Below are positions 1-12,111 of a stretch of DNA of 64,000 nucleotides, in pieces. The DNA comes from Bolinopsis microptera (lineage: Eukaryota > Ctenophora > Tentaculata > Lobata > Bolinopsidae): NCBI RefSeq assembly GCF_026151205.1, contig NC_087074.1, positions 11,441,226 to 11,505,225 of the forward strand, given 5' to 3'. A program made the position numbers and the translations under genes. The first letter of the stretch is position 1. Each line of letters begins with the position of its first letter. The notes under the pieces were generated by a model that saw only the letters and a list, made by a program, of their open reading frames with translations, was not told the DNA's origin and made no database searches.

Positions 1-1305
1 ATGAGAGGTATCACCCTTCTTTGGTACAATTATCACGATGCCTTTCAACCAGTCGTCAGGCACTGCTTCTGAATTCCAAACTTTAGAGAACAATTTCTCC
101 ATCCTATCCACAAGACCACTTGCCCCATACTTTAACTGCTCATTAGAGATTTCGTCAATCCCAGCACTTTTGTGATTCTTCAATTTTTTGAGACAGTTTA
201 AAATCTCAAGTCTTGTGGGGGGACCATCACCATCACCAAGATAAGGAAAGCATGGAACCACTTCAAGATGGTCCAGGTCAGACATATCCGCATTCGTGGG
301 AGGAGGGTTTAATAGCTCCGAAAAATGTTCTCCCCATCTCTCTCTCTGAGCAGAGGGATCAGCAATCAACTTCCCGGATTTGTCTCTTACAGCAGTTGAT
401 TTTCGATTCTTCTTACCAGACAGTGTTTTTATCCGTTGCCAGACTTCCCTTTGACGGCCATGGACAGCAGCTGTTTCCAGATCTGCTGCAACTCTAAGAG
501 CCCAATTCTCGTCGTCTTTCCTGCAGCTCTTTTTGACAAGTTTGTTGGCCCGAGAATACTCGCTCCTATTGTTGTTGTCATTAGGCGCCATTTGTTTAAT
601 CTTACTGCGTTCTGCAATAAGGGTTTTTGTCTCCTGAGACAAATGCTGCTGCTTTCTGCGCCGGGGGCGCTCACCCAGTACCTCCATAGACACTTCTTTA
701 ATAGTATCCTTAACTAATGTCCATTCTCCATCAAGATTCTCCTCCATTGGTAGGCAGCTAAAACGATTTTGAAGAGCAATGCAGTACTCTTCAACCTTGG
801 ACTGATCTCTAAGATTCTCAATTGCTGGAGATATCCTACGAGAGGCGTTCATTTTTTGAACTGCCATAAGTTTGACTCTAAATTGACCCCGAACCAAATA
901 ATGATCGGAGCCAATGTCTGCACCCCTGCATGATCTTACGTCAAGTAGAGAGTGACTCCACTTGGTAGAAATACAGACATGGTCAATCTGATTTACTGTG
1001 CGGCCATCTGGAGACTTCCAACTTCCTTTATGAATATCACGATGCTGGAAAAGCGTCCCACCGATTGTCAACTGATGTAATGCACAGAAATCTAATAGTC
1101 GAAGGCCGTTGTCATTTGATGAAACGTGAAGGGAATGCTTACCAATCACACCGGACCAAGCTGAGTTATCTTGGCCAATGCGAGCATTTAGATCTCCAAG
1201 TAAAAACTTCACGTCATGAGCTGGTAGTTCATCAAATGCCCCAGATAGCTGCTGATAAAAGTCATCCTTTACCCCGACTGCTGCATCCTCAGTTGGAGTA
1301 CTAGT
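1..1305 (-). mobile_element. LINE retrotransposon fragment: endonuclease C-terminus, linker and start of reverse transcriptase
   Basis: Read on the minus strand, one frame stays open from about 1305 to the window edge. It begins inside an APE-type endonuclease: PTEDA, then FLLGDLNARIG, IDHVCISTKW and the GSDHYLV catalytic block, which is the usual end of LINE endonucleases. A basic linker follows, then the start of a reverse transcriptase (GIDEISNEQLKYG, then a PDDWLKGIVIIVPKKGD block). The RT core would continue left of position 1. The first half of the endonuclease is missing: the expected YAPTEDA reads STPTEDA and similarity stops there, so this copy is 5'-truncated, as is typical of target-primed insertion. 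The part that remains is open and may be a recent insertion. It is a different subfamily from the LINE at 53.4-54.9 kb. It lies downstream of the visible NOX exons. Confidence 0.9.
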
Positions 1306-2190
1306 AAAAATTCTTGTTTTCTTATTCGTACATTAAGAAAGGAATCTTTCAATCAGACATTAGGGAGGGGAAGGTGATGTCCGCTTTAACATCAGGGTTC
1401 TATTATACAGGCCTAGCTGTAAAGCTATGATCTGGGATATTAACCTCATTAGCAGGTACAATCTAGGGCTTAGTACGACAATTAACCCCCATGTTATTAT
1501 ACTGAGATCAATTGACTCAGTGTAATTGCATGGGGGGTCAATTGTAAGCCGGGGGCTTACAATAGGCTAGGGGGGGGGGGGGTCATTTGTCGCCCACCCG
1601 CTTTAATCTCCCCGTCCCCAAAACTGCTTCCCTCTTAAATTCAGAGTTTCAAGACCATTCTCATAGTCATATACCTGGATTGACGAGTAAACTAGTACAG
1701 TAGGGAGTAAAACGAAAGATTAGTTGTCGTTGTAGCAGCTACAACGTAGCTTATTAGAAAGTTAACTTTGTAGCTTTTTAGAAAGTTCGGAGTAATCACT
1801 CAGGTATAGTATCTTACACATTTACTGATATATTATAATAATAAGCGATAAATAGGCATTTATTGCTCAATTGAGGTGAAGTTAAGTGTGTTAATTTCTC
1901 CACGGGCAGGTTCATCAGAGCTTTCCAAAGGTAGGTTTTAACCAGCCATCTCATTTCTGGAAGTTTTTGTAGCTTTTAATCAGATTAAGGAGGGGTAGGG
2001 GGGGTCCTACCTGTAAAGATATGATCTAGGATACTCACTTCATTAGCAGGCACATAGAGATTTCAGACAAATTCTATTGACTTATTGACATTCCTACTAT
2101 ACCTAGTAATATCGTATTTATTATATTCTTTGAAAGAAATAAAAAGATGTAATATCAATGTATATTCTTGTGGTTATTGTATAAATTCTA
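1306..2190. other. Non-coding spacer, no gene seen
   Basis: This stretch has no open frame of note on either strand. It holds a short poly-G run near 1570 and two similar short segments (around 1375-1460 and 1985-2060) sharing a block about a tract of G, a 'gtaaagatatgatct' type string and 'cattagcaggcac', so it looks like decayed repeat DNA. I searched it by eye for the missing NOX C-terminal exons (FYW-CRD, GVFLCGP motifs) and did not find them. Confidence 0.5.
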
Positions 2191-2195
2191 TCTAA

Positions 2196-2580
2196 AGATT
2201 TTTCGCTGTCTCAGGTTTTCTTAAATTTTGTCTCAGGATTTTTCGCTGTCTCAGGTTTTCTTAAATTTTGTCTCAGGATTTTTTGCTGTCTCGGGATTTC
2301 TTAAATTTTGTCTCAGGATTTTTCGCTGTCTCAGGTTTTCTTAAATTTTGTCTCAGGATTTTTTGCTGTCTCGGGATTTCTTAAATTTTGTCTCAGGTTT
2401 TTTCGCGCGTCTCAGGTTTCTTAAATTTTGTCTCAGGTTTTTTCGCTGTCTTGGGATTTCTTAAATTTTGTCTCAGGTTTTTTCGCTGTCTCGGGATTTC
2501 TTAAATTTTGTCTCAGGATTTTTCGCTGTCTCAGAATTGCTTAAATTTTGTCTTAGGATTATTCTGCTGTCTTAACTTTT
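2196..2580. repeat. Minisatellite, about 40 bp unit, about 9-10 copies
   Basis: A unit of about 40 bp alternates TTAAATTTTGTCTCAGG with TTTTTCGCTGTCTC and a variable 'aggttttc' or 'gggatttc' end. Copies differ by a few substitutions and one short insertion (near 2402, 'cgcgcgtc'). It has no open frame and lies between the LINE fragment and the last visible NOX exon. Confidence 0.9.
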
Positions 2581-3618
2581 GCACCTGTGTCTCAGGAATT
2601 TTTGCAAATCTAATCCTAAGATACGAGGCTGGGGGAGGCCTTTATAAATAAACTAACTTGCTGATTCTCTCGTAAGCTCGTGATTACGTGTTTTCTGCCC
2701 AAATTTCAAGTGTGTTATTTAACATAATAGGATATGGGATATATGATAGTTAGCATATTGTTATTTATAACTTAATAAAGTGGTCATAATTTTACCAATT
2801 ACTGTTCTCCGAATGAGATAAAATCACATTCTTTCACTGAAGGCAGAGTTATATAATCATATTGGCGATAGCGGATTGCAAAATAGCTAACTATAATTTA
2901 GAAATATTGCATATTTTGTAATAGACATCATGGAGACAAGCCATTTTCAGCTACTAAAGGTTGAAATAATTATCGATTGAAAACTGATGTTTATACAAAA
3001 TATCTTGAACATAAGCAGTAAGGTATTTTACCAAACAAACCCAAAACTTTTTTGGTTCAATATTTATTTTGCAGAGTTTACACAATATGTGCATTGTGCA
3101 ATGTGCATTGTGCTTCATAGTTTGTTGGTGAGGCCAATTTTTAGCGTTTACCCTCATAAAAATTTGAATTAGTATTGGGCTTAGAACCAAGAAGGAAAAT
3201 TTTTTACAATTTACATTACTTTTTAAATATTAATTTAGAAGCAAATAGTTGTATTACTTTTGACTTTTCAGTTTTGCATTACTTCGTTAGTAATGACTAT
3301 GATTTGTTTCAAACAGGTGCAATACTTAAATGTGTCATCTCACAACTCTCTTTCGAATAAAACATTTCAGCAAGGCCAAAAAATAATTCATCATATAATA
3401 TATAATAAATAAATAAATAATTAAACAAGTGCTTCTAAACTCACCATTTAAAGAAAATGTCAATATAAGACCCAAAACCAGTGGCTCACGACATGAAGTT
3501 ATGGGTCGAAATCAAAGAGTGAGAAAATAGTCTGTTCAAATCATTTCTGGCAGAAATCGGCCACAGTATTACGTAATTTACCTTTTGATAATCTCAACGA
3601 GATACTATTTAAAGATTA

Positions 3619-3960
3619 TTATATGCTAATTATGTTAAATTTGCTAATTTTTCTAATTATAATGATTTTGCTAATTATAAAGATTTTTTTAGTTATACTA
3701 ATTTTGCTAATTATACTAATTTTGCTAATTATACTAATTTTGTTAATTATACTAATTTTGCTAATTATACTAATTTTGCTAATTATACTAATTTTGCTAA
3801 TTATACTAATTTTGCTAATTATACTAATTTTGTTAATTATACTAATTTTGTTAATTATACTAATTTTGCTAATTATACTAATCATACTGATCATACTAAT
3901 TATGATAATTATACTTGTTATACTAATTATACTAATTGCATTAACTAGGTATACTAATTG
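3619..3960. repeat. AT-rich minisatellite, 18 bp unit
   Basis: About 15 copies of an 18 bp unit reading approximately TTTTGCTAATTATACTAA, with degenerate ends. Because 18 is divisible by three, both strands stay open here and give low-complexity Ile/Leu/Ser peptides, which are not genes. The array ends about 60 bp before NOX exon 4024-4106, in the intron downstream of it. Confidence 0.95.
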
Positions 3961-4023
3961 CATTAATTACACATTTAGATACTTATTATACTAATTTAAA
4001 TTCTAATTATACTGTTTACTCAC

Positions 4024-7000
4024 CACACTGATTTTAATATGGATGCATACGGTGTTACTCCGACTCCAGCTCCAATTAAAACCGTAGTCTTGTACTTGAA
4101 TATGTCCTGAGATCATATAATGTAAGGTGAAACTCACAGGTCTCTCGTGAATAACAGCTGATACATTCTTATCAATTATTCTTTGGTTGACTGGTTGGGC
4201 TATGAGTTCATTATAGGATATACAGCAAGTTGAGTTTGCACAGAAAATGTGCAACTAACGTCTGATGGTGTCCCATAAGGTCCATCAACAGCTATCTTAA
4301 AGTTCAGCTCTGCTCTCTTTCCCTCTTTGGTAGTCTTGTCTTTAGAATGACCGGCTACAGCTTTCAGTAGGGAAGCTGTATAAATGGTTGGGTTAGACAA
4401 TATATTTAGTTTTCTTCAAACTAAGTCGACAAACTAAGTCGACGAACTAAATTTGTAGCTTGTGTGTTGATAACAGTTGCTCTCTTATCAGTAAAATCGT
4501 TTAATTGCACTGCGACCACCGTGTAGCCTTGTAATACAAGTTAAGTACATGATGGAGGACACAGATTTACTGCAGCGTTTATCAGGACACTCTATATTTT
4601 TCAACGAAGCGAATGAGGATTTCAACGCTTTAATTTCGAATGTTGCAGAAGCCACGAACTGTGAAAATAAAATAAGGTTTTCAGTTGAAAAGTTTGAAAA
4701 GCCAGTCAAGAAGGTTTTATCAAATTTGATGTATAATATGTACTATCAGTTGAATTCTGTCGTCGGAGAAACTCTGAATGCAATGAAAGATGTTGCTCAG
4801 GAATTGATGAGTTTTCTCATCCGATCACAAGAGTCGGTTATCAAACTGCAGAGGGAACTTCTTGAAGCCAATCAGTTGGAATCCGTTCAGACCGCAATAA
4901 AATCTACTGTTCAGGACATTGTTCAAGCTGAGATCAAGTCATACAGTCAAGCTGTGTTAAAAGCCTCGCCGAACACTACAATAACGGAGGAGAGCCTGAA
5001 AAAAGTTGTGCAGAAGGCTATGTCAGAAGAGGATCGCAGCAGGAATGTTCTTATTTTTGGTTTAAAGGAGACAGATGAAGAGAAACTATCAGACAAAGTA
5101 GACGAACTGTTTGAACAGATTGAAGTGAAACCCCACTTTGAAGCTGTAAGGATTGGAAGGAAATCAGCTGACAAGACCAGACCTGTCAAAATTTTGTTAT
5201 CAAATTCGAATACTGTACATCAGATTTTATCAAAATCGAAAAACCTGAAACTGAGTGAGCACCACAAAACTGTGTTCATTTCACCAGATCGGTCACCTGA
5301 GGAGCAAGCCGGACATCATCTGCTCGTTTTGGAGATGAAAGAGAAGGCAAAGAAGGATTTTTTCTTGTGTGTGACTTAACGGGTGATACTCGTAAATTTT
5401 GTGTTCTAATTATATAAGACCGTCGACGAGTCTAACTCGGCGCACGTCTTGGTAGTTTATAAACCTTAGGTGTGACACAATTTTTTATCTTTTATTGTCA
5501 AATAAAGTACATTGGTTCTTAAATTTTTATGAGATCCCCAGTTTATATATTTTAAATAAAAACTTTCTGCTCTGAGGAGGAGAGAAAGTTTTTGTGGAGA
5601 GCCGCTCAGACATGGGCACCGTATTGTGTAAATTATTTAGGTATATTTTATGCAATATCTTTGTCGCATACGAGCGGGGTAGTAAATATTGTGTTTCGTT
5701 TCGTTTCGTTTCGTATGTCTCCAAAAACTGAACGAAAGCTTAAAAAGATAAACTGGAGAGAACAGGACATATTAATACACAACAATACAATTTACTACTA
5801 ACACCAGGTAAACATCCTGGTAATAACTCACCTGTCCAGTCACCCGATTTCCTGATATGCACGGAGAGATAGTCCTCTTCAGGAGCTGAAGTTAGGGTGA
5901 AGGGATGCCACTCAAATATAGACAACTCACTACATTGCAGGAACACGTACTGGAGAGGGTGTGGTGGGTTTTTATTTGTATCGAGAGGTCTGATTATATT
6001 GACATGACTTGGCAGCAGTTTAGGAACTGTTAAAATAGCTTTAATAATTAGGATTGAGTATTAATCATTTATTCTGTATGAACTATAACCATATTAACAT
6101 GAATTAACTATAGATGTGACTAGTAGATTCTTCACCACTTTGACTACGCGTCATGTTGTGCTGTATTTCTCACCTGGCCAGCATGCTGTTTCCAGCCCTT
6201 CTTCCTCATCCGTAGTTCCAGACAAGGTCCAGGATGCTCAATAGCCTTGTACACAACCGCCGGGTTGAACCGCCTTGACCACCGTACAATCCGGTCAATA
6301 GTGTATATTATCAGGGGCACACCGACCCACCAATACGACTGAAGATTTTATGTAAGAGAAGAATAAATTTCTCTGTGAAGAAAATATACAACATTAATCT
6401 CATTACAGCATCTTTAAAATAATTAAATGTGACAAGGAGTTCAAGGATCAATAATTAGTGAGATGAGGAACAATCGAAAAATTATCAGACACACCAGTCA
6501 TTGAGTCACGACGAGACTAATATTTCCAAAAGAGCCAGACCACAGTTAAACCAACCTTGGAGTAGTTGACATAGCCAGGACCCTTAAAAGCTAAATCTTT
6601 ACAGATGGTGGTCCCCGGAAGACTAGACACTGTTTTGTCGTAAGTGTCACAGAGGTAATTACACCACTCCTTGCCCTCCCCAATCATACACTCTGGTCCT
6701 TGCAGTGATTTTATCATCTGACTGAATATAATTGTGTCAATAAAATTATAATATTATGAGAATTACCATTGATAATATGAGTAATACCATTATTATTATG
6801 ATATTGTTTCATTGGGTTCATTTGACGAAATAGAACTAGAAGCAACAACATTTTGTTGACAAGAACCCGATAACATCAATTAATTACTGTTTGCATTTCT
6901 AACCCAGAAGCGTGAACAAGAAGGCAGATGAAGAAGACGATAAAGAGATGGTGCGTGAACCAGAACACCTCAAAGAAAGATCTTCGAACTATCTTTATAG

Positions 7001-9423
7001 ATGAGGTGACCATGAGAAAGAGACAGATGTCTATTATCACACCCGTCAATCCACCCACTGAAAATTAGACACTAGACAGGTTAAGAGTGTTGATACGTAT
7101 TATTATGTGTTATAATCAGCACTTCTTGACAAAGCTGAAGGTTATAATCACTACCAACATTAAGGTTTGAGATTAAACTGCACTAATATAATGATATAAA
7201 AACAATAAATGTTCAAAGCTTTTCAAAAGCATATTCTCCGACCGATTTAGCTACACGAAAGAATGTAACAGGAAGGAACAATTCGTCGAATATTGGCCAC
7301 GAGAAACTAGTATTAATGTAACCAGCAACATCATTTTCAGCGGGACGGGCACAATAAACACGATCCTTGGAGCACTTGCAACTTACCTGTTCCAAACAGA
7401 ACGGTATACACCGTCTAAAAGTGGTTGTAGTCAATTAAAAATCTATAGATATCATTCAGTTACCTGCTAACAGTATGCCAAATGCTTATTAATTTTCATT
7501 TGCTTGATTCTCACTATTTCTCAAATTTTGAAAAATAGTTAAATGATAAAATATGATATAATAGCAATGATTGGATTTGTAATAATAAAACTCACATCTT
7601 TCTTATCCACGAAAGACGACTTTGCTAGCTCGTCAGTAGTGGTGCCATTGAGCACTATCCTCTCCAGGGAAAAGAAGGAGATCGCAAACTCCACATTAAA
7701 GGTGTGTGCAAGAGTGTGTATTACTGAAAAATAATAATTGCACCGAATGGGAAATTAAAGCCAAGATTAGATTCTTCTCAATAAAATGTAACTATGAAAT
7801 TAAACCACATAAAAACTTTTAAACATTTGCTGACCTGTATGAAGAACAATAGACCAAGCACATAATTTGTGAAGTGACAGATTGTGATTTATCAGCCTTC
7901 TTATGACCCTTGGGCAATACTGAAATGTATAAGGCTACAGTAAATGGCTACAGTCAATGGATAGAGTAAATGGCTATTGGCAAGGTAGTTCATATTGCGA
8001 TAGTATGGTGTCTTTTAACTGATGTAACAGCATAATCAATCAAAGAACTAAGACATTGTAAGAAATATAAATTAGGGAATTGGGATCAACGTTGGCAAAT
8101 AACCTGCACAATTTGTCAATTGAGTCAGTAATTTTGACTAACCGGACTGTTGTGAATAAGGGAGAGGAAGTTTCTGCAGACGCACAACACGATTAGTGCG
8201 CAGTTCAAGTTAAGACATGCTGCAGATCCTCTTGCAAATGGCAAGCCTGCCTGGTTAATGAAGAGGAAAAATGGAAATCCCATAACATGTTTTTAGAAAA
8301 TGGTTCATATTATATAATATACAGTAAAACCCCTATTTACCGCACCCCGATTTACTGCGCCCCGATTTACTGCATGTATTTACTTTCCCCCAAATTATTC
8401 TTCACAATTCACTTAAAAATTTGTTCAACAATTTCGATCTTTTTTCGGACAGTTTGGTCAGAATTTTTCGACAATTTCAGTTTTTTGTACGAGGGTCGCC
8501 CTAAAGACATAATTTATGATATTATTATCTGTCCAGGTCTGATTATTTCTTTAAAATATCATCCGATTCCAATGCAAAGTGTTTGGCAACTCAAGTGGAA
8601 TGAAGCCGCTCTTCAGAATTTGAATCACTTAGACGTTCACGTTTAGAGGAGGGTGATTATCACTAAGATGTAGTGGACTTTATTGACGTGATCCCTTATT
8701 ATAGTATTAATACTGAGGATGCGACCCCTTACGCAAGCTCATTAGCTCACTTCAAGGTGTGTTTGTTAGCTCATGTGCTCGAATCACATACTTTTAATCA
8801 GAATGTGTTCTCATATTACCCCTTAACTCCTCTCATGCTTTCTACAATACTTCGCTCTGTCAGGGTACAAGAAGGATCGGCACTACAGGAGCAATAATAT
8901 GTGATTCGATATGAATTTACTGATCATACAATTTTAGGACACGTGATATTCACATGTTCTAATAATACCATGTACCATATAATACAAAGGCAGCAAGAAT
9001 TGCTTATAAAATATCACATCTATAGATTTTAGGCCTTATCCACCCGTTTTAGACCTTAAAAACCAAAACCCCCGATTTACTGCAAACCCCAATTTACTTA
9101 AAACCCTGATTTACCTCAAACCCCGATTTACCGCAAACTCTGATTTACCGTAAACCCCGATTTACTGCGGGTATTTGCTTTCCCCAAAGTCTGCGGTAAA
9201 TCGGGGTTTTACTGTATATAATAGTTCTAAGTAGTTACATTGAAATTACACTACATGTGCCCAGTCTATTATTGCTATCTCTATTTTAATAACACAAAAT
9301 AATAGAATAACTTACTCCAATGATCTTCCTTAGGTATGTATACTTTGTCAGCGTGTCGTACTGGTAGTAATCGTATGCAAACAAGAATATGTTTAGAGCG
9401 AGCCAGATTAACTGAAAAATCAT
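4024..9423 (-). CDS. NOX: NADPH oxidase, NOX1-4 type, 11 exons, C-terminal end missing
   Basis: Membrane flavocytochrome that passes electrons from NADPH through FAD and two haems to oxygen, making superoxide. Minus-strand exons joined in phase: 9316-9411, 8143-8250, 7835-7919, 7596-7723, 7387-7414 (28 nt microexon), 6904-7057, 6556-6721, 6174-6338, 5832-5949, 4260-4375, 4024-4106. Visible motifs, in order: WLALNIFLF helix 1, [20 protein letters not shown] and [11 protein letters not shown] (haem His in helix 3), [25 protein letters not shown] with VHASG (haem His in helix 5), [15 protein letters not shown] (FAD, HPFT), [10 protein letters not shown] and [19 protein letters not shown] (NADPH). 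No EF hands or peroxidase domain are seen. The start may be the Met at 9423, which reads straight into the first exon, or a further 5' exon spliced at 9412. About 130 C-terminal residues are not found in 1-4023 and may lie left of the window. Calling it NOX2-like rather than NOX1, 3 or 4 is not justified. Confidence 0.93.
4549..5379 (+). mobile_element. LINE ORF1-like protein, 276 residues, inside a NOX intron
   Basis: A complete open frame on the plus strand lies in the NOX intron between exons 4260-4375 and 5832-5949. The N-terminal 110 residues are helical and probably coiled-coil. From about residue 165 comes a block typical of the RRM-like region of LINE ORF1 proteins: [28 protein letters not shown], then [15 protein letters not shown]. 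It stops at KKDFFLCVT, short of the usual C-terminal basic segment, and no endonuclease or RT follows. A polyadenylation-like AATAAA occurs near 5501. It therefore looks like an internally deleted LINE copy or an ORF1 caught alone. Domestication is possible because the frame is intact, but nothing else supports it. Confidence 0.8.
5380..5831. other. Intronic DNA of NOX with short TTTCG repeat
   Basis: Follows the LINE ORF1 and ends at the NOX exon donor at 5831. It has a run of four TTTCG units near 5695-5714. I see no coding exon in it. Confidence 0.5.
8322..9214. mobile_element. pogo/Tigger-like DNA transposon remnant with 24 bp terminal inverted repeats, TA target duplication
   Basis: The ends read CAGTAAAACCCC at 8322 and its reverse complement GGGGTTTTACTG ending at 9214. 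The match continues to about 24 bp with one mismatch (8321-8344 against 9192-9215), and TA dinucleotides flank both ends (8320-8321, 9215-9216). The TIR resembles pogo/Tigger ends. Inside each end the motif CCCCGATTTACTGC recurs several times, making clustered sub-terminal repeats (about 9065-9165). Two open frames lie inside (8287-8646, 8673-8897), but no DDE transposase motif was recognised, so it is probably non-autonomous. It sits in the NOX intron between exons 9316-9411 and 8143-8250. Confidence 0.85.
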
Positions 9424-9521
9424 AAATGATTAAGGTTGTGTAGAAGAAGATATTTGATAAGGAAAGAAAACTAATAAATTTTCAAAGTTGATTGAGTTAA
9501 GGGGGTCTTATTAAAATTATC

Positions 9522-9992
9522 TCGATATCAACTTTATAGTTGTTTCTAATAAAAAGAGTGATATCTATCAGCTGCTTTTGGTCCCATGGAAAAATATTGT
9601 TCCTAGCCGATATTATCGCTGGTGAAAGGTCAGCGCTTATGTGTAATTGTATTGCGCGAGCGATTTTCAATCGTGCGTTCTGAAAATAAAGTCGATTTTT
9701 GTCAATTTTTAGAGGTCCAAGATTTTCAAAATCGAATTAAAAATCTTTAAAGGCCTATCTCAAAATTCTGGCCCTAGAGTTTTCTTCTAGCTGATCCAAA
9801 GAACATATCCTGAAAGTGTGAGGGTGATTGCTCAAAAAATGTAGGAGAAGATAGATTTACACAAAATACAATTACACAAAAGCACTGACCTTTGACCGGC
9901 AATAATTTCGGCTAGGAACAATATTTTTCCATGGGACCAAAAGCAGCTGACAGATATCACTCTCATCCATCAGAACTAACTATAAAGTCGAT
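9522..9992. repeat. Foldback (long inverted repeat) element, arms about 128 bp
   Basis: The left arm 9522-9650 and the right arm 9866-9992 are reverse complements over about 128 bp with roughly 10-15 percent mismatch. A shared core is CAGCTGCTTTTGGTCCCATG (left 9570-9589). The spacer of about 215 bp is unrelated. There is no coding frame. It lies just upstream of the first visible NOX exon, so it could form a large RNA hairpin in a NOX 5' leader or upstream transcript. Confidence 0.85.
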
Positions 9993-11137
9993 TTCTTAAG
10001 AAGCTAGAAAACTTACCAAAAAAATAGTCTTTGGACCATGGGCATAGAACAGAAATTTGAGCTGTTTTGTAGAAAGCATTCTTGACTCTGTTGCTGTACT
10101 TAAATTACCTCTCACAGAGCTCAAGCCATTAAACTGTAAATATGAATTTAAATTAGGTTGTTTAGTTGTGTTTTATTTTCTGCAGTTAAGTGCTCATAGA
10201 GTCAGTCATCATTGCCCTCAATTATTTTCCTCTCATTTTAGTCATATTTAAATATTCTTTGGTTCTACTTCATCGCTCATACTCATGTATGATCGCTATC
10301 ATCAGAACCCTGTATTAGGAGCTGCATGATAAAATCAAACTTTCTCGTTTTGTACCATTGTTTTCTGGAGAACATGACCTTTTTCACAATACTAAATTTG
10401 TATTTTTGGAATAATTAGTGAGTTTCATTTTAGTGCCATATTTAATGACACGCTTTTGAGTTTTGGAGCTACAAAAGCAGCTAATTTGAGCTGTGCCATA
10501 ATGTCTGCTGATTGGATATGCTTAAACTTTTTTCAAAGTTTCCTTTTAAGTGTTTGAATGTTCGGTTAAAATTTTGTTACAATTGGAACAATTGAACAAA
10601 AATTCAATTTTATGCCATTTATTACAGAGTACCTCCTACCTGTATTCAAAAATGTTTCAAGTTGTGTAAATTGTGTATAATCATGTATAATGCGCCAAGA
10701 TTTGGAAGACTGTCCATAAAATGTATCAATCAATGAAACAAGAAATTTCAATGAAACAAGAAATTCAATTTTTAGCAAATTTTACAGAATAATAATATGT
10801 AAAACGATTCATAAAAATATAATGCTCATTTGAATTTGGTGTATGAGTTTTTGTCCTTGACTACCAGTTTAATTGTGAAAGGACAGGTAACTTTAGAAAA
10901 ACAAAATTTAGTAAAACAAAATTTAAATTAACGGGGCAAGGAATGTGCATGCCTGAAAGCTTTTGCACACACCGATACGCTAGTTCAGTTTAGATTTTAG
11001 AGACAATGCTCATATTAGGACCAAAAGAAAATTGTAAGCAGACATTAGGGGTTCTGTTTCTCTTAAAAAAATTGTTTCTCTGTTTATAGTTGTTATGAAT
11101 GTAATTACTGTGGGTTGTAGTCTTGAACACAATTATA
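9993..11137. other. Non-coding spacer upstream of NOX
   Basis: No exon with recognisable protein similarity is seen on either strand. A possible splice donor with a short Met-containing frame at 10019-10047 (minus) was tested as a NOX first exon and fails on reading phase. The rest is plain AT-rich sequence. Confidence 0.45.
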
Positions 11138-11903
11138 CAGGGTGGGCCAAAAGTCAGTACCCATACGTTGGCCTTAATAGCTCCGCCGTGTTTTATATTT
11201 GAGAGCTGTTGCTTTGCAGATGGCATACTGTACTTACTGGTTCGAGGATTCCGTCGTCAAAATTTGAAAATTCGTATATTTTAGACCACGCCCATCCAAT
11301 ATTAAAACACCTATATTGTTTTCTCTGAACATGCTGACGCCTAATTTTTTCAGAGACGGTAGATTATCAAATGTTGCATATGATCTGAAAACATGAGGCA
11401 AAACAGATTAGAAATGACGAAGTTATCAAGCATTTTCTGTATCTCGTTAACAATATTGACTGGGTGATTATGTGACACCGTGACACGACACCTTAATTGG
11501 GCACCCTTAACAATTCTCATAATGTTTAACGGGGTAGTTAACGGGGGCACCTTATCACGTGATTAGGTAAACCAATCACCTGATCACACGTAATGAATAA
11601 ACTCGTTATGCTTCATATCTCGGTAATCTGAGAAGCCACAGTTCTAATTCTTTCAGGACAAACGTAATTCGAATGGCCAAACACAATTCAATAACATTTA
11701 GCTTGATCCGACTATCCAAACTATCAAATAAATGTGAAAATGAACCTCCATTTGAAAAAAATGAACGCGAATATTTTTCGAGTTGACAAATTCCTCGAAC
11801 CAGTGGTGGTACTAAGTCATACCAGAAAGAAGTATTTAAATTGGGCACTCAGTGACTGAGCTATAAAGGCCAACGTATGGGTACTGACTTTTGGCCCACC
11901 CTG
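11138..11903. mobile_element. mariner-like non-autonomous element, 46 bp terminal inverted repeats, TA target duplication
   Basis: The left end CAGGGTGGGCCAAAAGTCAG at 11138 and the right end are reverse complements over 46 bp with one mismatch (11138-11183 against 11858-11903), flanked by TA at 11136-11137 and 11904-11905. The CAGGGTG-CCAAAAGT start is the mariner-family pattern. The 766 bp body carries no transposase frame that I can recognise. The near-perfect TIRs suggest recent activity. Confidence 0.88.
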
Positions 11904-12111
11904 TAGTATGATGAAATATAAATATGACCTTATTAGTCACGTGCTATACCATATGCGAGTTTTAAACTTTTATTTAACAGTCTATGGTCTATAACTCTTA
12001 GGCACATTGTTTTCTATTTGGTGTGAAAATATAACATATAAGTTAGAGCAGACGTAATCCCGCTGAGTTATGGCTGTTATTGACATTTATAATGAACGCG
12101 CGGCACAGGAA

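Noticed and set aside
3619-3994. Ile/Leu-rich frames on both strands
   Set aside because: Product of the 18 bp AT-rich minisatellite.
7213-7434. 73-codon minus-strand frame tested as a NOX exon
   Set aside because: Only the 28 nt 7387-7414 part, in another frame and bounded by AG and GTAAGT, fits the NOX sequence and phases.
10019-10050. Candidate first exon of NOX (Met-Pro-Met with a GTAAGT donor)
   Set aside because: Joining it to the exon at 9316-9411 gives phase 2 against phase 0 and a stop codon at the junction.
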